16,831 bases of DNA from Methanoregula sp. (GTDB lineage: Archaea > Halobacteriota > Methanomicrobia > Methanomicrobiales > Methanospirillaceae), in contig JAPKXT010000022.1 in the NCBI GenBank assembly GCA_026394695.1, positions 1 through 16,831 on the forward strand, written 5' to 3'. Each line of letters begins with the position of its first letter. Position 1 is the first letter of the stretch. Below are positions 5,831 through 11,885 of this stretch, piece by piece. The notes beneath the pieces were generated by a model that saw only the letters and a list, made by a program, of their open reading frames with translations, was not told the DNA's origin and did not search any database. Position numbers and translations under genes: made by a program.

Positions 5831-8513
5831 AGTGATGGACCCAAAGGTCCAGGCATGTATAAAAAAGCGCGGTTTTTCCGTGATGTCCGATGCCCAGAAG
5901 CAGGCGATCCCGCTGATCCTTGCAGGAAACCACGTCGTCCTGATCGCACCGACCGGTACGGGAAAGACCGAGAGTGCGATGTTTCCGGTCTTTAATGCTC
6001 TCATGTCAATGCCCGCCGGGGGAGGTATTAAGGCGCTTTACATTACCCCCCTGCGTTCGCTCAACCGTGATATCCTCGCACGGATGCAATGGTGGTGCAG
6101 CGAGCTCGGTTTGTCGGTTGGTGTGCGGCACGGGGACACGCCAATGGGTGAACGCCGTAAACAGGCACTGTCCCCTCCCGATCTGCTGATTACTACACCA
6201 GAGACGTTCCAGGCACTTTTCATGGGAAAACGGCTCCGGAAGCACCTCGCGCAGGTCAGGTTTGTGATCATCGATGAAATCCATGAACTCGCCGGTAGCA
6301 AACGCGGTGCCCAGCTCGCTGTTGCGCTTGAGCGGCTTCACGTCTATGCCGGTGAATTCCAGCGGATCGGCCTGTCGGCGACTGTTGGAAATCCTGAGGA
6401 TATTGCGCGTTTTCTTTGTGGTGCACGCCCGTTCTCTGTAGTCTCGGTTCCCGTTGCAAAACAACTGGATATTACCGTTAAGTACGTTGGTGATGATTTC
6501 TCAAAGCAGACTACAATTCTTTCAAAAGCGTTGCAGCGGGAAGGATCGACCCTTGTATTTGTGAATACCCGGGTGACTGCCGAAGCGCTGGGGCATGCCC
6601 TTTACGAACGCGGGGATGTCGAAGTGCACCATGGTTCACTCTCAAAAGAGGTGCGAATCGATGCGGAGGAACGGTTCAAATGCGGTGAGATCCGGACGCT
6701 TATCTGCACCTCATCGATGGAACTTGGTATAGATATTGGCAGGGTTGACCATGTGATCCAGTTTGGCTCCCCCCGCGAAGTCGCGCGGCTCGTGCAGCGT
6801 GTAGGACGTGCCGGACACCAGCTGAACACGATCTCGCGGGGGACAATTTTTGCAACCGGTTTTGATGACCTGCTTGAATCGCTGGTCATTGCACAGAAGG
6901 CCCGGGCTAACGAGATAGAACTGGTGGTGCCCCACAGGGATGCGGCGGATGTGCTTGCCAACCAGGTGGCTGCCATCGCCGTGGAGTATGGGGAGATCGA
7001 ACGGGAAAAAATCCGTGAAATTCTCAACCGCACGAGCATTTTTACTAATGGCGGCCCGCTCCTTGATGACGTCTGCCGGCAGATGGAAGAGCACCGGTTA
7101 ATCCGGATTGACGGGAGCAGGATTGTCACGACCGCACGTGCCCGGCGTTACCTTGCCGGGAACCTTTCGATGATCCACGATGAACGAAAGGTGCCGATCT
7201 TTGATATGGTCTCCCGGAGGACGGTAGGAACACTTGACGAATCGTTTGTTGTCGGGTGGGTGCATACCGGCGTAGTGTTCATAACCAAGGGGCAGCTCTG
7301 GCGTGTAATTGAGATTGCTGACGGGAAACTTACGGTAGAACCTGCAAAGAAAGCTCAGGGAGAACTCCCTTCGTGGGAAGGCGAGCAGATCCCGGTACCC
7401 TTCACTGTCGCCCACGAAGTCGGAGAGTTGCGGAGAACGCGTGAGATTTCAGCGTATACCACGGAGCGGGATGGAATCACCTTTGCCGTGCACTTCCTCA
7501 CCGAAATGGACAAAAACCGTTCCCTTATCCCCACCGATCAGCTCATTACGCTGGAAAATACCGAAGACGGGGTAGTCTGTAATGTCTGTGCCGGGCACAA
7601 GACAAACGAAGCCCTGGGACGTGTACTCTCCATTCTCATTTCAGCACGGTATGGCACAACGGTCGGGCTCGAACTCGATGCATATCGCATGCTCCTGCGC
7701 CTGCCTTCATTGATCAGGGCTGCTGATGTGCGGGATCTCCTGCTCTCCCTTGACCCTGCACACCTGCCGGGAATACTCCGGCTTGCCCTGAAACGTACGG
7801 CTCTTTTTAAGTGGAAACTGGTCCAGATCGCAAAGAAATTCGGGGCGATCGATCCGGATGCCGACTATGAAAAGATCAGTATCCAGCGCCTGCTGGAATA
7901 TTTTGAAGGAACGGTTGTGCAACAGGAAGCGTACCGGGAACTGCTCTCGGAATATATGGATATTGAGACTGCAGCAGAAATTGTCCGCCGGGTCAGGCAG
8001 GGAGAGATTTGTGTTGCACTGGGACCCCATTCGATGATCGGTGCCGGGGGATTGCTCTCATCCCGGGACCAGATCCCTCCCCCCACTGCAGATCAGGCAG
8101 TAATTGCCACGCTGAAACGCCGGCTTGACCAGGATGATGTGCTGCTCGTGTGCATGCACTGCCGGGACTGGAAGAGCCGGACGGTTGTCTCCCGCGTACC
8201 TGATCACCCGCAGTGCCCAAAATGCGGGGCACGCCTTATTGCAGCACTCAAGCCGTATGAAGATGAGCTCTATGCGGCTATCCGAAAACCCAAAAAAACA
8301 CAAAGTGAGCGTGCGATCGAGCAGAGGCTCTTAAAAAATGCAAATATTGTCCTGTCCAGCGGTAAAAAGGCAGTGATTGCCCTTTCGGCCCGTGGTGTCG
8401 GGGTGGAGAACACGTCCCGCATTCTCGCGACCCTGACTGATGGCGATGCCTTTTATCGCGAGATCATGAAAGCGGAACGAAATTTTATCCAGACTCACCG
8501 CTACTGGTCCTAG
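5817..8513 (+). CDS. lhr: Lhr-type DEAD/DEAH-box superfamily 2 helicase
   Basis: This is an 898-residue ATP-dependent helicase of the Lhr family, 3'-5' translocases acting on single-stranded DNA and RNA:DNA hybrids. The RecA-like lobes carry Walker A APTGTGKT (44-51), motif II DEIH (153-156), motif III SAT (187-189) and motif VI QRVGRAGH (327-334). The winged-helix and Lhr-core domains follow, including the G-H-K-x-N-E-x-L-G motif. Near the C-terminus C779, C782, C800 and C803 form a zinc-ribbon-like CxxC...CxxC pair. The ATG at 5817 overlaps the phosphoesterase end by 14 nt. ATG 5835 is a possible later start, and the in-frame ATG at 5772 would overlap far more. The length fits an Lhr-core protein rather than the ~1500-residue bacterial long form. 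It closes the operon; a role in repair or replication stress is inferred from family and context. Confidence 0.93.
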   Translation: MKPIEVMDPKVQACIKKRGFSVMSDAQKQAIPLILAGNHVVLIAPTGTGKTESAMFPVFNALMSMPAGGGIKALYITPLRSLNRDILARMQWWCSELGLSVGVRHGDTPMGERRKQALSPPDLLITTPETFQALFMGKRLRKHLAQVRFVIIDEIHELAGSKRGAQLAVALERLHVYAGEFQRIGLSATVGNPEDIARFLCGARPFSVVSVPVAKQLDITVKYVGDDFSKQTTILSKALQREGSTLVFVNTRVTAEALGHALYERGDVEVHHGSLSKEVRIDAEERFKCGEIRTLICTSSMELGIDIGRVDHVIQFGSPREVARLVQRVGRAGHQLNTISRGTIFATGFDDLLESLVIAQKARANEIELVVPHRDAADVLANQVAAIAVEYGEIEREKIREILNRTSIFTNGGPLLDDVCRQMEEHRLIRIDGSRIVTTARARRYLAGNLSMIHDERKVPIFDMVSRRTVGTLDESFVVGWVHTGVVFITKGQLWRVIEIADGKLTVEPAKKAQGELPSWEGEQIPVPFTVAHEVGELRRTREISAYTTERDGITFAVHFLTEMDKNRSLIPTDQLITLENTEDGVVCNVCAGHKTNEALGRVLSILISARYGTTVGLELDAYRMLLRLPSLIRAADVRDLLLSLDPAHLPGILRLALKRTALFKWKLVQIAKKFGAIDPDADYEKISIQRLLEYFEGTVVQQEAYRELLSEYMDIETAAEIVRRVRQGEICVALGPHSMIGAGGLLSSRDQIPPPTADQAVIATLKRRLDQDDVLLVCMHCRDWKSRTVVSRVPDHPQCPKCGARLIAALKPYEDELYAAIRKPKKTQSERAIEQRLLKNANIVLSSGKKAVIALSARGVGVENTSRILATLTDGDAFYREIMKAERNFIQTHRYWS

Positions 8514-8520
8514 CCAGGTA

Positions 8521-8548
8521 AAAAAAGGAAAACGGGTGATTTTTACCC
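8521..8548 (-). terminator. Terminator of tbp in the lhr/tbp convergent gap
   Basis: A GGGT/ACCC stem (8534-8537 with 8545-8548) sits directly after the tbp stop on the minus strand. It is followed there by TTTTCC and six T. The same hairpin faces lhr on the plus strand, so it may work in both directions. Confidence 0.55.
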
Positions 8549-8549
8549 T

Positions 8550-9104
8550 TTACATTATACTTTCGAGTTTCTGCTCGAGGAAATCAAGTCCCTTCTTGAT
8601 ATCTTCAAGGTTCTTGCCACCCGTGAGGATGATCTTTCCCGAAGAGAAGAGAAGCGCGACGATCTTGGGGTCCTTGATACGGTATACCAGCCCGGGGAAC
8701 TGTTCCGGCTCATATTCGATATTTTCGAGGTTCAGGGTGATGACCACTTTGTTGAGATTGATGTATTTGCCGATATCGTAGGAACAGACTATATTTGTTA
8801 TCGCCACTTTAGGTTCCTTGTAGGTATCAACACCGGCCTCTTTGAGAGATTTCATGATGATTCTCAGCCCGTCAGTAAGCGCCTTTTTGTCCCGGATACC
8901 GGTGAGTACGACCTTACCTGATGAAAAAATAAGGGATGCAATCTTCGGGTTCTCGATGCGGTAGACCGCGCCGGGAAATCGCTTCGTATTGAGTTCGCAG
9001 CTTTTTATCTTGCTTGAAACATCAGCAAGATCAATGGAATTGGCAATCACACCGGATGCTACGATATTCTCAATTTTTAATGATTCGTACTTTTTTTCAG
9101 CCAT
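8550..9104 (-). CDS. tbp: TATA-box-binding protein
   Basis: This 184-residue archaeal TBP is the general transcription factor that recognises the TATA element and recruits TFB and RNA polymerase. It shows the two imperfect direct repeats of the saddle fold, ~residues 8-90 and 99-181. They are aligned by I-E-N-I-V / I-T-N-I-V, F-P-G-A-V-Y-R-I / F-P-G-L-V-Y-R-I, and S-S-G-K-V-V-L-T-G / S-S-G-K-I-I-L-T-G. The length is standard. No acidic C-terminal tail is present. The gene is monocistronic, convergent with lhr, with a terminator immediately after its stop and a TATA-like box ~50 nt before its ATG. Whether this genome has further TBP copies cannot be told from this window. Confidence 0.97.
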   Translation of the reverse strand: MAEKKYESLKIENIVASGVIANSIDLADVSSKIKSCELNTKRFPGAVYRIENPKIASLIFSSGKVVLTGIRDKKALTDGLRIIMKSLKEAGVDTYKEPKVAITNIVCSYDIGKYINLNKVVITLNLENIEYEPEQFPGLVYRIKDPKIVALLFSSGKIILTGGKNLEDIKKGLDFLEQKLESIM

Positions 9105-9468
9105 CCACTATACTATGCTTTTCTCTGAATCATAATACTAATGGACAATCTTTATGTCCCCTCGGTGGAGATCCCGTCACTATTGTTTTTTTATGGAGTG
9201 GTTTTGAATGGTTTGAAAAGATGAGACAACCATCGGTCACGAAGTTTTTTTATAAAAAAGAACAATCCAAAAAACCCCGGACCATTTTATCTGATAATTG
9301 TTCCATTAATTTTTTTTGTTTCATGGAATAGTAGCCTGACCTGACTGACTTTTTATCGGTTAACATCATTTTTCCGTTAACATCAAAAAGTGAGGGTACT
9401 TTTTTAAATTTCGTGAAAAATTTTTCATCTGGTTTTTTAAGAAGATCTCTTACGGTATTGGTAACCCC
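9105..9468. other. 364-nt AT-rich gene-free stretch with repeats and palindromes
   Basis: No gene is supported here. It holds a TATA-like sequence for tbp at about 9151-9158 on the minus strand, and a 14-bp palindrome of six T, AT and six A (9246-9259). There is also a 10-bp direct repeat GTTAACATCA at 9359-9368 and 9376-9385, and a 14-bp palindrome TGAAAAATTTTTCA (9414-9427). A TTTTTTAAGA element lies at 9433-9442. The base composition is clearly more AT-rich than the neighbouring genes. It separates housekeeping tbp from the accessory stretch that follows. Confidence 0.55.
9359..9385 (+). repeat. 10-bp direct repeat GTTAACATCA, two copies 17 nt apart
   Basis: Both copies are exact, and the base before each is similar (CGGTTAAC and CCGTTAAC). 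The repeats lie ~50-75 nt before the TTTTTTAAGA element and the small lipoprotein-like ORF, a place where an activator or repressor could bind. No binding protein can be named. Confidence 0.4.
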
Positions 9469-9579
9469 ATGACCCCGCTCCGCCGCTCAACGCTTGCCCC
9501 GATAATTGTGATGGCGTGCATTCTCCTGATAGCAGGGTGTATGAGGCATCTGGCAAAACCCCCTCGCGATTATAATTAA
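9469..9579 (+). pseudogene. 36-codon ORF consisting mainly of a lipoprotein signal peptide
   Basis: The ORF reads a charged start (MTPLRRS), a hydrophobic core and a lipobox L-I-A-G-C at residues 20-24. It then has only 12 more residues before a TAA stop. This is the leader of an archaeal lipoprotein with almost no mature protein. A TTTTTTAAGA element lies 27-36 nt before the ATG, but no ribosome binding site is clear. It may be the remnant of a lipoprotein gene whose body was lost when the vapBC segment arrived. It could instead be a real tiny lipoprotein. The lipobox is plain in the sequence; the remnant idea is inference. Confidence 0.45.
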
Positions 9580-9580
9580 A
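9569..9580 (+). promoter_or_regulatory. TATA box for vapBC
   Basis: ATTATAATTAAA lies 26-37 nt before the vapB ATG. This spacing puts transcription start at or next to the ATG, suggesting a leaderless or near-leaderless mRNA, in line with the lack of a Shine-Dalgarno sequence. The box overlaps the end of the 36-codon ORF. Confidence 0.5.
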
Positions 9581-9605
9581 TACACATACATACACAGAAC
9601 TGATC

Positions 9606-9833
9606 ATGGCCACAAAAACCATCAGCATAACAGAAGAGGCGTACGACCGGCTGAGGGCATTAAAGAAAGATGAAAAGACAAGTTTCTCTGAAGTGATTGT
9701 AACATATTACCCGGTCAAGCGGAAATTATCGGACGTGCTTGCCGAACTCGGGGACTGTACTGATCTGGCCGATAATATTGAGAAGGTATCCCGGGAGATG
9801 CGAAAAGGCAGGATGCGTGAGGTCACGTTCTGA
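9606..9833 (+). CDS. vapB: VapB-family antitoxin (COG1753 type)
   Basis: This 75-residue protein starts with the ATKTISITEEAYDRL pattern typical of the COG1753/DUF217 archaeal VapB antitoxins. The N-terminal part is a short DNA-binding module (ribbon-helix-helix-like), and the C-terminal charged tail (SREMRKGRMREV) probably wraps around and blocks the toxin. Its stop codon shares one base with the vapC ATG (TGATG), so the pair is translationally coupled. As in other vapBC pairs, the antitoxin or the complex is expected to repress its own promoter just upstream. The low complexity of the family leaves some doubt about the subgroup, not about the role beside a PIN toxin. Confidence 0.88.
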   Translation: MATKTISITEEAYDRLRALKKDEKTSFSEVIVTYYPVKRKLSDVLAELGDCTDLADNIEKVSREMRKGRMREVTF

Positions 9834-10222
9834 TGCCGCTTGCAGATACTTCATTCCTTGTTGACCTGATGCGCAGAGACAGTGGCGCACTAAAGCGGTA
9901 TGCAGATTTTGAACAGCAGGGCATTGCTCTCTCCTCAACCGCGATAACTGCCATGGAGTTATACAAAGGGACATATGTTTCAGGGAACAGCAATAACCTG
10001 ATCAAAGTCAGGACCATCCTGGAATTATTTACCCTCCTGCCTGTTGACGAAACCATATACGAAGCCTTTGGCAGGATTGCGGCAGGTTTATTCATAAAGG
10101 GTAATCCCATCGGGGATTTCGATGAAGTGATAGCTGCAATTGCTCTCTGCAATGACGGGGAGATTATCACCCGCGACCAGCATTTTGAAAAAATCCCTGG
10201 CCTGAAGGTAATCGGGTATTGA
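9833..10222 (+). CDS. vapC: VapC-family PIN-domain ribonuclease toxin
   Basis: This is a 129-residue PIN-domain toxin, an Mg-dependent RNase that cuts specific RNAs (tRNA or rRNA in studied cases) when freed from VapB. The acidic catalytic residues are all present: D5 in L-A-D-T-S-F, E42 in A-M-E-L-Y-K-G, D97 in G-D-F-D-E-V-I-A-A, and D115 in I-T-R-D-Q-H-F. The domain is full length, so the toxin is probably active. The ATG overlaps the vapB stop by one base. A T7 run directly after the TGA stop is a likely terminator. A tRNA-Leu gene lies ~220 nt downstream; whether it is related to the toxin's target is unknown. Confidence 0.9.
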   Translation: MPLADTSFLVDLMRRDSGALKRYADFEQQGIALSSTAITAMELYKGTYVSGNSNNLIKVRTILELFTLLPVDETIYEAFGRIAAGLFIKGNPIGDFDEVIAAIALCNDGEIITRDQHFEKIPGLKVIGY

Positions 10223-10229
10223 TTTTTTT
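10223..10229 (+). terminator. Oligo-T terminator after vapC
   Basis: Seven T follow the vapC stop codon at once. Archaeal RNA polymerase often stops at such runs without a hairpin. Confidence 0.5.
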
Positions 10230-10254
10230 ATTCTGCAGGTTACAATACAATCAA

Positions 10255-10404
10255 ATGAGTGCTGCACCGTACAAATACCCACGGGCGATCGAGTTCGTGG
10301 AATCACTCCCCAAGACCGTATCCGGAAAGATCAAGCGAAACGAGCTCCGTGAGCGGGAGATGAAGAAATCCCAGAATGGGAACAATGCCGGTAAGGGAAA
10401 CTAA
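10255..10404 (+). pseudogene. C-terminal fragment of an AMP-forming acetyl-CoA/acyl-CoA synthetase
   Basis: The 49 residues begin MSAAPYKYPRAIEF and contain L-P-K-T-V-S-G-K-I-K-R-N-E-L-R. This is the C-terminal signature of AMP-forming acyl-CoA synthetases; the lysine in SGKIKR is the conserved catalytic and acetylation-prone lysine. The whole ~500-residue adenylation domain is missing. The upstream sequence in this frame, before the ATG, shows no more homology and is the vapC terminator region. The end is a normal-looking charged tail and a TAA stop. It is therefore a remnant left by a deletion or by insertion of the vapBC segment. An ATG happens to start it, but the piece alone cannot be an enzyme. 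The family call is strong; the cause is inference. Confidence 0.8.
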
Positions 10405-10412
10405 CCCCCTAT

Positions 10413-10420
10413 CTTTATGT
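10413..10420 (+). promoter_or_regulatory. TATA-like box for tRNA-Leu
   Basis: CTTTATGT is centred ~29 nt before the tRNA 5' end, the right distance for a start just ahead of the gene. A second, stronger-looking TATATAA at 10428-10434 is too close to the tRNA unless start site selection is unusual. Confidence 0.4.
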
Positions 10421-10445
10421 AATTTCATATATAATCTATACAAGC

Positions 10446-10530
10446 GCGAGGGTAGCCAAGCCAGGTCAACGGCGTCAGGTTCAGGGCCTGATCTCGCAGG
10501 AGTTCTTGGGTTCGAATCCCATCCCTCGCA
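10446..10530 (+). tRNA. tRNA-Leu (anticodon CAG)
   Basis: This is an 85-nt class II tRNA. The acceptor stem GCGAGGG (10446-10452) pairs perfectly with CCCTCGC (10523-10529), and the discriminator is A. The D stem is GCC/GGC. The anticodon stem TCAGG/CCTGA encloses the loop TTCAGGG, giving anticodon CAG, which reads CUG. A long variable arm follows, and the T loop is TTCGAAT. CCA is not encoded. There is no intron. T-rich sequence at 10531-10539 is a likely terminator. Confidence 0.95.
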
Positions 10531-10539
10531 TTCTTTTTT
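10531..10539 (+). terminator. T-rich terminator after tRNA-Leu
   Basis: TTC followed by six T directly behind the discriminator base; typical position for archaeal tRNA termination. Confidence 0.45.
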
Positions 10540-10673
10540 GTTTCACATGATTTCTGGTTCTCATGAAATTTTTCTCTCTCTCTACCTGCGATCTAACACA
10601 CAAAAGAAGATTGCGGGTGGTGGTGTAAAAAATGTTCATTGGTTTGGTGCGAGGTTCATTAGTTTCATGTAGT

Positions 10674-10683
10674 TTTTTTAAGA
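10674..10683 (+). promoter_or_regulatory. TTTTTTAAGA element, upstream copy before the lipoprotein gene
   Basis: Exact match to the elements at 2215, 9433 and 10761. It lies 144-153 nt before the lipoprotein ATG, and the flanking bases (GATTTGATAGATGT) loosely resemble those after the 10761 copy (ACCGGTAAATGT). It may be a second promoter or a duplicated promoter segment. Confidence 0.3.
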
Positions 10684-10700
10684 TTTGATAGATGTCTGGT

Positions 10701-10727
10701 ATGAAAATTGTCATTCGCAATTTTCAT
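10701..10727. repeat. Perfect 10-bp inverted repeat (ATGAAAATTG/CAATTTTCAT), 7-nt loop
   Basis: The arms are 10701-10710 and 10718-10727. The loop heptamer TCATTCG occurs again at 10724-10730, overlapping the right arm. It lies between the two TTTTTTAAGA elements upstream of the lipoprotein gene, and could be a regulator binding site or an RNA hairpin. No T-tract follows, so a terminator is less likely. Confidence 0.5.
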
Positions 10728-10760
10728 TCGTCAGGAATGTAACGGTAGATCTCATCGGAG

Positions 10761-10770
10761 TTTTTTAAGA
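10761..10770 (+). promoter_or_regulatory. TTTTTTAAGA element, putative promoter of the lipoprotein gene
   Basis: The element is 57-66 nt before the ATG at 10827. With a start ~25 nt downstream it would give a leader of ~35 nt. The rest of the 296-nt spacer between tRNA-Leu and this gene holds no recognisable gene. Confidence 0.35.
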
Positions 10771-10826
10771 ACCGGTAAATGTATCTAAAAATACTTAATT
10801 ACTATGAAAAACTGTACTATTGATTT

Positions 10827-11588
10827 ATGAAACAGTTTGTCATTCGTATCGCTTGCTGTCTATCAATTATCCTTATTGTTGTTGCATCCGGATGTATTAC
10901 ACCCCCCAAAGAAAATGCAACCACATCAAAAACAGGGAGCAACACCGGGGGTAATCCGCTTAACCCGGGGACTACAGCAACACCACCCTATGTTACAGAG
11001 GTTTCCCCCTTCGTAACCATCACGCCGACAAGTGGGTATAGGACCGTTCCCCCCACACCGGCCCAACAGGATAACTATTGCCGTATTTATCAAATGACGA
11101 ATACTTTTGCTTATAATAAAACAGCGGTTGCATTTAACCTGCAGTATCCCCCGATGTATATCAATTATACGGTTATACCGTCAAATGTCACCTATTACAC
11201 TTCATATACTTCTAAAATTACGGGAGAGGGGGATAAAATTATTTTGATTGATAAATATAGCCCTATTTCATGGTTTGAAGTGACTGTCAGGAGTAAAGTA
11301 ACTCCCGACAAAATCTATCTCCAGGATGGATTTGGAAAAGCAAGGGGATATAATGAGTACCTGAACCGGACCCTTAAAATCGTAAACCGCGATGATATGC
11401 AGATTGAATTCTACGGTAATAACATAACTGCAACTGCCAGTGTGTGGGTAAAACCGGAGGGAAATTTCAATGATACCACGCAATTCAATAGGACAACAGA
11501 CTGCGCCTATTTTGTGGCAAATCCCAGGGATAGTTTAGGAGCCCTTACCGCTACTGCAACCCCCACTCCAACCTGGACTCAAGCGTAA
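10827..11588 (+). CDS. Predicted archaeal lipoprotein, function unknown
   Basis: This is a 253-residue exported protein. The signal peptide ends in the lipobox V-A-S-G-C with the lipid-modified cysteine at residue 23, so the mature protein is tethered to the outer face of the cytoplasmic membrane. A Thr/Pro/Asn-rich linker (~residues 25-82) leads into a folded domain of ~150 residues, rich in beta-prone stretches and tyrosines. The protein ends in a short Thr/Pro tail. At least eight N-x-S/T sequons suggest heavy surface glycosylation. No enzymatic motif is visible and I do not recognise the domain. The ATG at 10827 is the only sensible start; the Shine-Dalgarno is weak or absent. The gene is monocistronic, with T-tracts after its stop. 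Confidence 0.8.
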   Translation: MKQFVIRIACCLSIILIVVASGCITPPKENATTSKTGSNTGGNPLNPGTTATPPYVTEVSPFVTITPTSGYRTVPPTPAQQDNYCRIYQMTNTFAYNKTAVAFNLQYPPMYINYTVIPSNVTYYTSYTSKITGEGDKIILIDKYSPISWFEVTVRSKVTPDKIYLQDGFGKARGYNEYLNRTLKIVNRDDMQIEFYGNNITATASVWVKPEGNFNDTTQFNRTTDCAYFVANPRDSLGALTATATPTPTWTQA

Positions 11589-11593
11589 ACGCA

Positions 11594-11616
11594 TTTTTTT
11601 TATTCACTTCTTTTTT
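11594..11616 (+). terminator. Double oligo-T terminator after the lipoprotein gene
   Basis: T8 at 11594-11601 and T6 at 11611-11616 follow the stop codon within 30 nt. Confidence 0.5.
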
Positions 11617-11694
11617 ACTATAAACAAACTCCTGAATTTATTCCGTGCGAACCTGTTGTTGTCGTAATAGAGGATTTTTTAAAAAAACGGTGAG

Positions 11695-11703
11695 TTATAT
11701 AAA
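11695..11703 (+). promoter_or_regulatory. TATA-like box upstream of tRNA-Arg
   Basis: TTATATAAA lies 44-52 nt before the tRNA, which would give a ~20-nt 5' leader. A weaker ATTTAAG at 11715-11721 is placed for a start right at the tRNA. Either could serve. Confidence 0.4.
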
Positions 11704-11746
11704 CGATGAAAACGATTTAAGTAGGCAGGCAGTAGACACCTCCTGA

Positions 11747-11818
11747 GTCCCGGTGGGGTAGTGGACATCCTAGAAGATTGCGGATCTTTTGACCCGGGTT
11801 CGAGTCCCGGCCGGGGCG
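11747..11818 (+). tRNA. tRNA-Arg (anticodon GCG)
   Basis: This is a 72-nt tRNA. The acceptor stem GTCCCGG (11747-11753) pairs with CCGGGGC (11811-11817) with one U·G pair, and the discriminator is G. The D-arm is GGGT-AGTGGAC-ATCC. The anticodon stem GAAGA/TCTTT encloses TTGCGGA, giving anticodon GCG, which reads CGC. The T arm is CCGGG-TTCGAGT-CCCGG. CCA is not encoded and no intron is seen. The junction between D and anticodon arms is one base longer than canonical and the variable loop one shorter; an alternative register would give TGC (Ala) but breaks the anticodon stem. Confidence 0.85.
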
Positions 11819-11840
11819 TTTTATTGTTCTAAAATTCTCT

Positions 11841-11876
11841 TGTCGGGATTAACCCAATCCGGCAAAAATAAAAAAG
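11841..11876 (-). terminator. T-tract and hairpin after the M42 peptidase gene
   Basis: On the minus strand a T-rich run (11876-11864) lies 9 nt after the peptidase stop and is followed by an imperfect 9-bp hairpin (11864-11841, one bulge). The T-run alone probably ends the operon transcript. Confidence 0.4.
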
Positions 11877-11885
11877 AGACTTGTT

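Noticed and set aside
9141..9224. A 27-codon plus-strand ORF after tbp.
   Set aside because: No ribosome binding site, promoter spacing or recognisable motif; expected by chance in AT-rich DNA.
10446..10530. tRNA-Leu as a proven integration site.
   Set aside because: No second copy of its 3' end and no integrase lie in the window; only the scarred neighbourhood hints at it.
10376..10672. A 98-codon frame running through tRNA-Leu.
   Set aside because: It reads across a complete tRNA gene and has no protein features.
11686..11700. The T6A7 run before tRNA-Arg as a TTTTTTAAGA-type element.
   Set aside because: It reads TTTTTTAAAAAAA, not the exact motif, and is better explained as a low-complexity bidirectional T/A tract.
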